Shown here: piece after piece, positions 14,355 to 20,563 of the stretch | How the letters are laid out: the number at the start of each line of letters is the position of its first letter | How positions within the stretch are numbered: the first letter of the stretch is position 1 | NCBI GenBank assembly: GCA_944390305.1 | Contig: CALXPX010000006.1 | Location: forward strand, 1-20,563 | Source: an uncultured Clostridia bacterium | Lineage (GTDB): Bacteria; Bacillota; Clostridia; TANB77; CAG-508 | Direction: 5' to 3' | Length of the DNA: 20,563 nt | The notes under the pieces: model-generated | Databases searched by the model: none | Seen by the model: the letters and a program-made list of their open reading frames with translations, nothing else | What the model was told of the DNA's origin: nothing | Translations under genes and position numbers: made by a program

Positions 14355-14383
14355 ATATTACCATATTGTTACATAAATTGCAA
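14355..14383 (-). promoter_or_regulatory. σA-type promoter of rpsO
   Basis: The minus strand shows TTGCAA, a 17-base spacer ending in TGG, then TAATAT (extended -10 TGN). Predicted start near 14348 places the base of the leader hairpin almost at the 5' end of the mRNA. It overlaps the upstream remnant region, where no active gene is expected. Confidence 0.6.
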
Positions 14384-14398
14384 GTAGTTAATAATTAT

Positions 14399-14539
14399 TT
14401 AATATATATTTTTACAAATTACTACTTTAAGGTTACTGATTGTAATATCTGTCTTTAAAGAAACTACTGGTCTTATACCAAGTCCAGTAAATCCTTCAAA
14501 TCCACATGAATATAATTTATGCTCCTCTTTATTTATCAT
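14399..14539 (-). pseudogene. 46-codon C-terminal remnant of a surface-type protein
   Basis: A short frame ending before the rpsO promoter encodes S-C-G-F-E-G-F-T-G-L-G-I-R-P-V-V-S-L-K-T-D-I and a short tail. The I-R-P-V-V-S-L-K segment resembles the C-terminal end I associate with large clostridial extracellular proteins of the DUF6273 kind; I cannot confirm this without a search. The frame opens with ATG (14537-14539) that overlaps the end of the preceding remnant, but GAGGAG lies after, not before, that ATG. It is best read as a stranded 3' end of a lost gene. Confidence 0.45.
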
Positions 14540-14745
14540 GGCTTTTTATATCTTTCGCTTTTTGGGTACTTTCATTATTTTTACTATTTAGATCTTCATT
14601 TTCTAATATTTTTCTTATATTTGAGAGTCTTATATTACTTGTTGCATCTTCTACTTGTTCTGGAACAATTTTAATACTTTGCATTATTTCATTATACTTT
14701 GCTTCTTTTTCTTCTATTCGTTTTTGTTCTTCAGTTATTATAGTT
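14529..14745 (-). pseudogene. out-of-frame C-terminal extension of the HEXXH gene
   Basis: Directly after the TGA of the HEXXH gene another frame continues as coding-like sequence for about 70 codons: A-P-E-T-I-I-T-E-E-Q-K-R-I-E-E-K-E-A-K-Y, then V-P-E-Q-V-E-D-A and a charged, Lys/Asn-rich end, closed by TAA at 14529-14531. Removing one T near 14755 joins it as ...KKLIEYGAPETI... The composition (charged, predicted helical, few stops) matches the upstream protein, so the ancestral product was probably about 70 residues longer. Confidence 0.5.
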
Positions 14746-16296
14746 TCAGGAGCTCCGTAATTCTATTAATTTTTTAATTCTATTCTTTCTTGATAATACA
14801 TTTTCATTCATAGCTTCTACATAACTTTTTTGGTAACTAATTTTTTGTGTCTTGTGTTTTTTACCTTCTTTATCTATATGAGTATATTTTCCATCTTCTT
14901 CAATTATAAATAAATTTCCTTTTGAATCTACTAAGATTTTTGCATTTTCATTTATTCCTTGGTCTTTTCTTATACTTTTTTCTCTTGCTTTATTTTTCAC
15001 TGGTAAAAATCCAGACATTTCACCAAGATCAAGTGTATCATGAAAAAAAGTTCCCAAGTAAATTTTTCTGTCTTTTAATGTCATATATAAATTAAATATA
15101 TCTATGTTATTATCTTCATTTTCAAATGAAATATTTTCTGTAGATAAAGTCCTTATATCATAAGATCTATCTAAAATTATTTTGGCCAGTCCATCTGTTA
15201 ATCTAAAATATTCTCTTTCTGGATATTCTATATGAGGTCCAAATATATTGTTTACAATTCTATCTTTAAAAGCTTCTGAAAAAGGACTATCATAAATTGC
15301 TGTACTTAAGCCTGTGTCTTTAATATTAATTTCAGATAATTGCAAAAGTTTTTCTTTAGTGCTTAAACTTTCGAAGTCATCCATTATAAATTTACTATTT
15401 ACAGCATTTTTTATACTGCTGTTCTCTGGCAATATATCTAGAAAACCTTTTCTATTTATTCCCATTTTTTGCATTATGTCATTAATTTTTTCGAATAATT
15501 CTATGTAATTTTGGTAATTGCTTTCTAAATTTAATTGTGTAGAATATTTCTCTATAGAATTAAAGACCTGTATAAAATCCTCTACTGAATTAATATCTTT
15601 TTTTAATATTATTGAAGATAAAATTTCAATAATTTCTTTAGCCGCTTCATCAATCTTTCTTTTATTTTTTATATATCCAGGTGTTCCCCAAAAAATAGCT
15701 ATTAGAAGTTTTTCTTTTGGCTTATTTTCATTGGCATTAGTACTAAGGTATAATTCTTTTTCATTTTTCCAAATTATATCAAATGCACTTAATAAAGAGT
15801 CTACATCTTCATAACTTAAAAATTCTTCCAATACTCTAGGATTTGTAAATGCTTTTGATAAAAATTCTTCTTTTCCTAATAATTCTATTAAGTTTTCTGT
15901 TTGCTTAGTTAATATTGGATATGATTTTATAGGATTTTTGCTATATTTTTTATCTCTTATCATTGTTAAATATTCTGTAAATCCTTCTGTTATTCCTTTA
16001 CAAGTATAAATTTTTATATCATCTATATCTTCTAATACATATTCATTAATAAATCCTGTCAATCCATTATATGTAGTTATACAATGTATCATTTCATGAA
16101 AGAAAACAGTTTTTATTTTTTCTTCGTCTAAACCGTTTTTTATTTTTATCTTTTTATCTTTAGTATTATACTGACCTAATATGTCTTCTCTATTAATTTC
16201 ATCATTCCAAATAATACTAAAATTTAAGTTTTCTCTTATTTGCTTTATTACATTATCTCTTGAAAAATATTTTCCGAAATAAATCATCAAATTCAT
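14746..16296 (-). CDS. HEXXH zinc-metalloprotease-like protein, probably frameshifted at both ends
   Basis: 516-aa open frame of no family I can name. Residues 65-72 hold F-F-H-E-M-I-H-C, a zinc protease HEXXH motif (H67, E68, H71), and 33-37 residues on comes G-I-T-E-G-F-T-E-Y-L (101-110), where E104 or E108 could be the third ligand of a gluzincin. The remainder (about 115-500) is helical and charged, with a late I-L-V-D-S-K-G-N-L-F-I-I-E-E segment. No signal peptide or TM is seen. The ATG at 16296 has no binding site, and sequence homologous in style continues upstream and downstream in other frames (see 16253-16372 and 14529-14745), so this is likely the middle of a gene with two one-base insertions. 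The catalytic motif itself is intact. It lies behind the 68-aa gene in one transcription unit. Confidence 0.6.
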   Translation of the reverse strand: MNLMIYFGKYFSRDNVIKQIRENLNFSIIWNDEINREDILGQYNTKDKKIKIKNGLDEEKIKTVFFHEMIHCITTYNGLTGFINEYVLEDIDDIKIYTCKGITEGFTEYLTMIRDKKYSKNPIKSYPILTKQTENLIELLGKEEFLSKAFTNPRVLEEFLSYEDVDSLLSAFDIIWKNEKELYLSTNANENKPKEKLLIAIFWGTPGYIKNKRKIDEAAKEIIEILSSIILKKDINSVEDFIQVFNSIEKYSTQLNLESNYQNYIELFEKINDIMQKMGINRKGFLDILPENSSIKNAVNSKFIMDDFESLSTKEKLLQLSEINIKDTGLSTAIYDSPFSEAFKDRIVNNIFGPHIEYPEREYFRLTDGLAKIILDRSYDIRTLSTENISFENEDNNIDIFNLYMTLKDRKIYLGTFFHDTLDLGEMSGFLPVKNKAREKSIRKDQGINENAKILVDSKGNLFIIEEDGKYTHIDKEGKKHKTQKISYQKSYVEAMNENVLSRKNRIKKLIELRSS

Positions 16297-16372
16297 TTAT
16301 AAAGTTGTTAATATAGTATAAAGTTTTTTTATCAAAATTTTTCTCTTTAAATATTTCATTTATATTTTCCAT
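16253..16372 (-). pseudogene. original 5' end of the HEXXH gene, 39 codons before a frameshift
   Basis: A frame starting MENINEIFKEKNFDKK and ending ...NEFDDLFRKIFFKR has a usable AGGGGAT site 7 bases before ATG, 14 bases behind the 68-aa gene. It overlaps the HEXXH frame. Deleting one A in the A4 run at 16270-16273 fuses it as ...FDDLFRKYFSRDNVIKQ..., a smoother protein than either frame alone. I therefore read it as the true start of that gene. Confidence 0.55.
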
Positions 16373-16386
16373 ATATATCCCCTATT

Positions 16387-16593
16387 TTATACTTCAGTTA
16401 TATAGTTTTCAGTAATTGCTTTTTTTAAATCTTCTTTATCTTTTATCTCTTCTAATTCATCGTTATTTATTTCAAAGAATTTAATTTTTTTTAATTTTTC
16501 ATTTCTGTATTCTGCATATGTTGCCTTATTCGTTTTTATTTTTCTATTTAGTAAATATTCTTTTCCATTATACATTATACTTTTCTCTATCAT
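16387..16593 (-). CDS. 68-aa protein of unknown function
   Basis: A small charged soluble protein: MIEKSIMYNGKEYLLNRKIK, then K-A-T-Y-A-E-Y-R-N-E-K-L-K-K-I-K-F-F-E-I and a Glu/Lys-rich tail. Its first half suggests a short antiparallel sheet (MYNGKEYLLNRK and YAEYRNE, KFFEI strands), a shape common in small accessory proteins, but no family is recognised. It has no signal peptide, TM or cysteine. AGGAGGAAGGT gives an excellent start signal, and a promoter at 16617-16645 lies just upstream, so it is probably expressed. It leads the transcription unit that contains the broken HEXXH gene and could have been its partner or regulator. Confidence 0.7.
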   Translation of the reverse strand: MIEKSIMYNGKEYLLNRKIKTNKATYAEYRNEKLKKIKFFEINNDELEEIKDKEDLKKAITENYITEV

Positions 16594-16616
16594 ACCTTCC
16601 TCCTACTAACGTTATA

Positions 16617-16645
16617 ATATTATCATAGTAATTTTTTATGTTCAA
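16617..16645 (-). promoter_or_regulatory. σA-type promoter for the 68-aa gene
   Basis: The minus strand has TTGAAC, a 17-base spacer ending in TGA, then TAATAT (extended -10). Predicted start near 16610 leaves a leader of about 17 bases holding the AGGAGG site. The arrangement closely matches the rpsO promoter. Confidence 0.55.
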
Positions 16646-16696
16646 GTATTTTGTTACTTAAATAATTTCTATGTTTAATTATAAATAGTTTGCTAA

Positions 16697-16705
16697 TGTT
16701 ATATA
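16697..16705 (+). promoter_or_regulatory. possible extended -10 for the GtrII-type gene
   Basis: TGTTATATA is an extended -10 (TGN plus TATATA) in the divergent gap; no good -35 is found at the right distance. A start near 16712 would leave about 50 bases before the TTG start at 16764. Confidence 0.25.
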
Positions 16706-16763
16706 TTGACATTAAATCGTAAATATGAAAAAATATAAAAAAAGAAATAAAGAGGGGATTATT

Positions 16764-18296
16764 TTGAAAGATTTATCAATTGATAGTTTATTAAAAAAGT
16801 TTTTAACTTGGTTTAGTAAAGATAGAAAAATGATTTTTTTAGTTACTTTTATAGTAGGACTATTAGTACATTTCGAATTATATTCAAAAGAGTTATTAGC
16901 TTATGATGGTTATTGGCATTATGGTTCTTTTTTAGCAAAAGGTTGGGAGATTTCTCTTGGAAGATTTCTTATTCCATTTTCCGATATATTAAGAGGAAGC
17001 ATTGTAGTTTCAATCTTAACTACCATAATATCACTAGCCAGCATTTCTTTAGCTTCTATATTTTTAAATGATCTTTTACATATAAAAAGAGGATATATAA
17101 AAGGTTTAATTAGTATTTTATTGGTAGTAACTCCAACTATATCTCTTACTTTTATGTATCCTTATACTGCAAATGGCTATACTTTTGCTTTGCTATTTTC
17201 TGTATTATCAATTTACTTTTTAAATAAAGAAAAGAATTTAAAGAATGTTTTATTGACTTTAATATGTATTATTTCGACTCTTGCTTTTTATCAAGCATAT
17301 TTGTGCGTAATAACGACATTATTTATTATTATATATATTTTAAAAATTCTAGATAATAAAACTCTTTCAATAAAAAACTTTTTTACTGATGCACTCATTC
17401 TAATCTTAGGTATAATTTTGTATTATATTTGTCTTAATATAATAATAAAAATACTTAATTTAAATATTTCTGATTATAGTGGTGCTAGCTCAATTTTAAG
17501 TTTTGATACTATTAAAAACTTAATTTACTCAATAAAAAATACATATATTACATTTTATAAATTTTATTTTACTGATGATATATTTAATAATCTTAACTGG
17601 TATAGACATATATTAAATATTTTATTATTTTCAGCTATATTTATTAATTTTATCATAATAATTGTAAATAATAAAATATATAAAGCGCCTAAAAGATTAA
17701 TTTTACTATTTTTGATTGTATTAACATTTCCGATTTTTGTGTGCTCGGTAGAATTAGTTGCTCAATCTAGAGAAATCAATTTGCTTATGGCTTCTTCTTT
17801 ATACTTGCCAATAGTTCTTTTACTAAAACAAATTGATTTAATGAAAAATACTAAATTCAATAATATATTAAATATGTTTTCAGTTTTAATATGCATAGTA
17901 ACTATTTGGACATATATATTATCAAACAATGCAACATATGTAGCTACACATTTATTTAATAAACAAATGTATTCAGTTGGAAATACTATAGTAGAAAAGA
18001 TACAAGAAAATACTCAAATTACTGATGATATGCCTATTGTCATTTTGGGGCAGATAGATTTTAGTTTAAAAAATGATGATTTATTAAAATTGACTAATTA
18101 TGATGTGTCAAATGTAAATATGTGGACATGGCAAATATTTTTACAAGATAATCTAGGTCTTGGTCGTGACATATGCACATTTGAAGATGCAACTAATATA
18201 ATAGAAACTCAAGAATTTTTGGATATGCCTATTTTTCCTAACGAAGGTTTTATAAAAATAATAGATGGTACTGCTGTAGTGAAATTAAATTATTAA
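16764..18296 (+). CDS. GtrII-type membrane glucosyltransferase
   Basis: 510-aa polytopic protein with about ten TM helices, resembling the glucosyl transferase GtrII family (PF14264). After the first TM (about 22-40) the conserved external loop reads LLAYDGYWHYG and then LGRFLIPF (66-72), where the acidic Asp (48) is the likely catalytic residue. The last ~90 residues form a non-membrane domain (including DMPIVILGQIDF). The GtrII group transfers glucose from undecaprenyl-phosphate-glucose to surface polysaccharide, first studied in phage-mediated O-antigen conversion; in a Gram-positive the acceptor would be a wall or teichoic polymer. I prefer the TTG start because AGAGGGG lies 7 bases before it; an in-frame ATG at 16725 has no such site. 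It is the only plus-strand gene and is followed by a terminator. It may complement the GT2 and GT39-like enzymes elsewhere in the window. Confidence 0.8.
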   Translation: MKDLSIDSLLKKFLTWFSKDRKMIFLVTFIVGLLVHFELYSKELLAYDGYWHYGSFLAKGWEISLGRFLIPFSDILRGSIVVSILTTIISLASISLASIFLNDLLHIKRGYIKGLISILLVVTPTISLTFMYPYTANGYTFALLFSVLSIYFLNKEKNLKNVLLTLICIISTLAFYQAYLCVITTLFIIIYILKILDNKTLSIKNFFTDALILILGIILYYICLNIIIKILNLNISDYSGASSILSFDTIKNLIYSIKNTYITFYKFYFTDDIFNNLNWYRHILNILLFSAIFINFIIIIVNNKIYKAPKRLILLFLIVLTFPIFVCSVELVAQSREINLLMASSLYLPIVLLLKQIDLMKNTKFNNILNMFSVLICIVTIWTYILSNNATYVATHLFNKQMYSVGNTIVEKIQENTQITDDMPIVILGQIDFSLKNDDLLKLTNYDVSNVNMWTWQIFLQDNLGLGRDICTFEDATNIIETQEFLDMPIFPNEGFIKIIDGTAVVKLNY

Positions 18297-18303
18297 AAAG
18301 ATT

Positions 18304-18336
18304 GCTAGCAAAATGTATAATTTTGCTAGCTTTTTT
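18304..18336. terminator. bidirectional terminator between convergent genes
   Basis: An 11-bp perfect stem (GCTAGCAAAAT and complement) with a 5-base loop is followed by T6 on the plus strand. On the minus strand it is followed by AATCTTTTT. It ends the GtrII-type gene 8 bases after its stop and the M14 peptidase gene 19 bases after its stop. Confidence 0.9.
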
Positions 18337-18354
18337 AATATATACTTTCATTAT

Positions 18355-19287
18355 CTATATTATACTTGCTAATACCAGTATTCCCATATTATCCGAATAA
18401 ATTTTATCAAATTGCGTAAGAGGAAGTGGATTAGTTCCTAATCCCACTTCTATTGTGTAACCCGGCTTATTATATTGTTTTATGAACCAATCTTTATATC
18501 CTGCATTAGCTGATTCTGGTGGAGTTGTATCTAATAAATACCCGCTTACCTTACTAAATATCCTACCTATTTCTTCAGAATCAGCAGGCATATAATTAGC
18601 ATATTTCCAATATATCACTTCTCCTTGTGTGTGATAAGCTAAAATTAGTCTAAAATTATGTTTTAGTGTAAAATTATATATTGCTAGGGCTTCTGGTTCT
18701 GTAAGTGGACCAAATCCTACAAAATCTCTAGGTGCTGGCATAGTATATCCTTGAGCAAACTTTATTTCTCTTGCTTTTTCCCAATCTGCTGGAAATTGTA
18801 AATTTAAGTCTACCCCATTGTAATTTGCTTTCCATCCATTTGGAAATGTAACATTTGGAAAATTATTAGCAATTTCTTTATAATGATTATACTCTTTACT
18901 TCCCTCTTTTATATTTCCAGTAACTAACTCTATAGCGTCTGGATTTAGCATAGGAATTATATATATAGAAGAATTATTAAATATTTCTTTAGGATTATGT
19001 TCAAAAATATCTCTATTTTTTGTATATGCAATACAAAAATCTTCTATAAACTTCATAAGTACTAAAGATGTAATCCATTCATTAGCATGTATAGATGCAC
19101 TATACATTACTTCATTTTTACCATTTCCTATCCTTATACATGGAATTTGTCTTTTTTGTACACTCTCTCCTATATTCTCTATCTCTAAAAAAGGATATTT
19201 AGTTTTTAGCTCTCTTATGTTTCTTTGCATTTTTTCATAGTTATAATTTTCATTTGTATTTACTATTACTGTATTATTTACATTCAT
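18355..19287 (-). CDS. M14-family metallopeptidase, γ-D-glutamyl-diamino acid type
   Basis: 310-aa zinc carboxypeptidase-fold enzyme (PF00246). Zinc ligands are H67 and E70 (SIHANEW) and H219 (AYHTQGE); the catalytic glutamate is E280 (GYTIEVGLG). NPDAIEL (115-121) and GVDLNLQFPADW (158-169) are the substrate-binding segments; the NLQFPA variant, instead of the carboxypeptidase A DLNRNF, fits the M14 branch of γ-D-glutamyl-L-diamino acid endopeptidases that cut muropeptides between D-Glu and meso-diaminopimelate. Bacillus homologues often carry LysM repeats; none are here, and there is no signal peptide, so it probably acts in the cytosol on recycled peptides or in the spore. RBS TAGGTGA precedes ATG. 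It follows the MBL-fold gene by 52 bases and is likely co-transcribed with it. Confidence 0.85.
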   Translation of the reverse strand: MNVNNTVIVNTNENYNYEKMQRNIRELKTKYPFLEIENIGESVQKRQIPCIRIGNGKNEVMYSASIHANEWITSLVLMKFIEDFCIAYTKNRDIFEHNPKEIFNNSSIYIIPMLNPDAIELVTGNIKEGSKEYNHYKEIANNFPNVTFPNGWKANYNGVDLNLQFPADWEKAREIKFAQGYTMPAPRDFVGFGPLTEPEALAIYNFTLKHNFRLILAYHTQGEVIYWKYANYMPADSEEIGRIFSKVSGYLLDTTPPESANAGYKDWFIKQYNKPGYTIEVGLGTNPLPLTQFDKIYSDNMGILVLASII

Positions 19288-19339
19288 AAAATCACCTAAG
19301 TTATATTATGAACATTTAATTTTTTGGTTACTTATATTT

Positions 19340-20146
19340 TTATTTTATTTCTATTATTTCTAAATCATTTTGCACAAATACATTGCCATCAAAATATTGT
19401 TTAGCATCTTGAGTAAATATTTTTTTCCTATTTGCTAAATCTGTATCAACTGTATGAGATAATATTACATTTTCTACATTTAATCTTTGACATAACTCAG
19501 ATGTAAATTCAACTGTACTATGAGAATGTTTTTTAATAGGATTATATTCTTCTGCTTCTTTTCCTGCCATAAATGCATCTGCGAAAAGCCATTTACTATT
19601 TTTTACTACTTTTTCTGTATTTTCTGCACATACTTCATCACCTATAAAAGTAAATCTATCTCTTTTATTTAAAAACATTGTGAATCCCATTTGCTTAACT
19701 TTTTTTGCATTAATGTCAAAAAATACTATTTTCTTTTCTATGCATTTAATAGTTGTTGCGGTATCTACCTCAATTAATTTTATTTTATCTTCTAATAATT
19801 CATTAAATTTTTCAGGTAATACAACACTACATATCTTTTTAATGGCATTAATTACTTCATTGTTTCCATATATATAAAAGTATTTGTTATAATTTTCTTT
19901 TAAGTATTTTCTTCCAATAAGCCTTATTATCCAAATTGCACCCATAATATGATCTGTATGTGTATGTGATATAAACATGCTTTCTATTTTTGTTACATCT
20001 ATATTTGCTTTTTCTAATTGTCTTAATATTCCATTTCCTCCTCCAGCATCTACAAGGAAATACTTATCTTTATTTTGCATAGCAAAGCATGTGTTATAAC
20101 ACTTTGTAGCAGTTCCATGTCCTGTTCCTAAAACTATAATTTTCAT
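19340..20146 (-). CDS. metallo-β-lactamase-fold hydrolase, RNase Z/ElaC-like
   Basis: 268-aa single-domain protein of the metallo-beta-lactamase superfamily (PF12706). The metal-binding motif is SHTHTDH (60-66: H61, H63, D65, H66); D170 in TFIGDE and H231 in ILSHT complete the di-zinc site, and HSHSTV (207-212) matches the late His motif of RNase Z-type proteins. The N-terminal strand LGTGHGTATKCYNTCF is typical of this group. It lacks the extended exosite arm of tRNase Z, so tRNA 3' processing is unproven; nuclease or phosphodiesterase activity is likely. Three neighbouring cysteines (C16, C20, C106) are not obviously functional. AAGGAG lies 6 bases before ATG, promoter at 20175-20204. The M14 gene follows. 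Confidence 0.83.
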   Translation of the reverse strand: MKIIVLGTGHGTATKCYNTCFAMQNKDKYFLVDAGGGNGILRQLEKANIDVTKIESMFISHTHTDHIMGAIWIIRLIGRKYLKENYNKYFYIYGNNEVINAIKKICSVVLPEKFNELLEDKIKLIEVDTATTIKCIEKKIVFFDINAKKVKQMGFTMFLNKRDRFTFIGDEVCAENTEKVVKNSKWLFADAFMAGKEAEEYNPIKKHSHSTVEFTSELCQRLNVENVILSHTVDTDLANRKKIFTQDAKQYFDGNVFVQNDLEIIEIK

Positions 20147-20174
20147 TTTTTCTCCTTATTTATTAATTATTTTA

Positions 20175-20204
20175 ATTATACATTTTTTGAAATAATTAAG
20201 TCAA
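20175..20204 (-). promoter_or_regulatory. σA-type promoter for the MBL-M14 unit
   Basis: The minus strand has TTGACT, an 18-base spacer and TATAAT. Predicted start near 20168 gives a ~20-base leader with AAGGAG. It abuts the upstream terminator at 20211-20244, a clean unit boundary. Confidence 0.68.
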
Positions 20205-20210
20205 ATTATA

Positions 20211-20244
20211 TAAATAAAAGTTCATCTAAAAAACAGATGAACTT
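20211..20244 (-). terminator. terminator of the CotJC/Mn-catalase-like gene
   Basis: A 10-bp perfect stem (AAGTTCATCT and complement) with a 7-base loop that holds T6 on the minus strand is followed by TTATTTATAT. It lies 32 bases after the stop of the right-edge gene. Confidence 0.75.
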
Positions 20245-20275
20245 CTATTTATATAAAATTTATATTTTTTTAATT

Positions 20276-20557
20276 TTAGCAATTTCCATTATTGTTATTT
20301 GTATTTATTTGACAGTTATTCATTGAATACATTCTTTTTTCGGCAAGTTTATCTTGCACTCCTCTAAGTGCTTCACCAAATCTTTGAAAGTGTACTACTT
20401 CTCTTTCTCTTAAATATCTTAGTGGATCTACAACATCTGGATTATCTTTACAAAGATTAATTAATTTTTCATATGTTGCTCTTGCTTTTTGTTCTGAATA
20501 AGGTAATATAGTGCAACCTTTTTTTACTAAAAATTTTAGGTGTTTTTGTCTACACCT
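20276..20557 (-). CDS. C-terminal part of a CotJC/manganese-catalase-like protein, N-terminal side interrupted
   Basis: Ninety-three codons up to a TAA stop encode the C-terminal third of a Mn-catalase family protein of the spore coat CotJC type: S-E-Q-K-A-R-A-T-Y-E-K-L, then D-V-V-D-P-L-R-Y-L-R-E-R-E-V-V-H-F-Q-R-F-G-E-A-L, where the E-x-x-H-F metal-site helix is clear, and a Met/Asn/Cys-rich end. CotJC assembles in the inner spore coat and has ferritin-like fold. The frame is closed upstream by TGA at 20558-20560, and the other two frames also hit stops within the last 60 bases, so before the SEQKAR block the family sequence cannot be followed (FEGVDKNT is read in a different frame). No start codon is seen. 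Either the gene is frameshifted or it is a remnant; the part beyond the window would decide. Confidence 0.6.
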   Translation of the reverse strand, partial: RCRQKHLKFLVKKGCTILPYSEQKARATYEKLINLCKDNPDVVDPLRYLREREVVHFQRFGEALRGVQDKLAEKRMYSMNNCQINTNNNNGNC

Positions 20558-20563
20558 TCAAAG

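Noticed and set aside
14506..14760. Plus-strand 84-aa hydrophobic frame
   Set aside because: Its hydrophobic look comes from being antisense to a charged coding-like remnant; no RBS precedes it.
16706..16736. Perfect TTGACA as -35 of the GtrII-type gene
   Set aside because: No acceptable -10 lies 16-19 bases downstream; the nearest TATAAA is 22 bases away.
1..20563. CRISPR arrays, tRNA/rRNA genes, transposases, toxin-antitoxin pairs or a defence island
   Set aside because: No regularly spaced repeats, cloverleaf sequence, transposase motifs or paired small toxin genes were seen; the 68-aa gene and HEXXH gene do not match a known toxin-antitoxin layout.

Overview
The window is very AT-rich DNA with strong Shine-Dalgarno sites (AGGAGG), σA-type promoters and dense mostly co-directional gene packing. 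Together with a cytidylate-kinase/S1 neighbourhood, an S15-PNPase pair, γ-D-glutamyl peptidase-like and CotJC/manganese-catalase-like genes, this points to a low-GC Gram-positive of the class Clostridia, probably a gut-type, possibly spore-forming lineage. I cannot name the species. Almost all genes lie on the minus strand, so the layout is best read from high to low coordinates.

Right end (20.56-18.3 kb): a remnant or partial CotJC/Mn-catalase-like gene with its terminator, then a promoter driving a metallo-beta-lactamase-fold hydrolase and an M14 (γ-D-glutamyl-diaminopimelate type) peptidase. These converge, through a shared bidirectional terminator, on a plus-strand GtrII-type membrane glucosyltransferase (16.76-18.30 kb), the only plus-strand gene. 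Divergent from it is a promoter for a 68-aa unknown protein followed by an HEXXH zinc-protease-like gene that carries an apparent frameshift at both ends, so it is likely decaying. Behind it lies a 46-codon C-terminal remnant of another protein.

Middle (14.4-11.7 kb): rpsO with its own promoter and a structured leader that may be an S15 autoregulatory element, a strong terminator, then pnp behind a 14-bp perfect AT palindrome. Next (11.65-2.34 kb) comes a long minus-strand run that begins at a good promoter with a palindrome at the start of the transcript: a GT2 membrane glycosyltransferase, a GT39-like membrane glycosyltransferase, a P-loop/Asp23 fusion protein, a CMK-PlsC fusion, ribosomal protein S1, TypA/BipA, a TrmR-like O-methyltransferase and a PPC-domain protein, closed by a clear terminator. 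The run joins envelope construction (glycosyltransferases, acyltransferase), nucleotide supply and translation.

Left end (2.25-0 kb): a promoter drives a tail-anchored surface protein with two cadherin-like beta-sandwich domains and, 26 bases later, a phosphofructokinase whose donor-site residues match neither the classical ATP nor the classical PPi enzyme. At the edge, a near-consensus promoter and ribosome-binding site precede only a 13-codon reading frame and a hairpin, which looks like a leader for a gene outside the window.

I found no tRNA, rRNA, CRISPR array, insertion sequence or phage gene, and no obvious defence system. The least ordinary items are the two fusions, the PFK active site, the RNA/DNA structures at control points and the broken metalloprotease locus.
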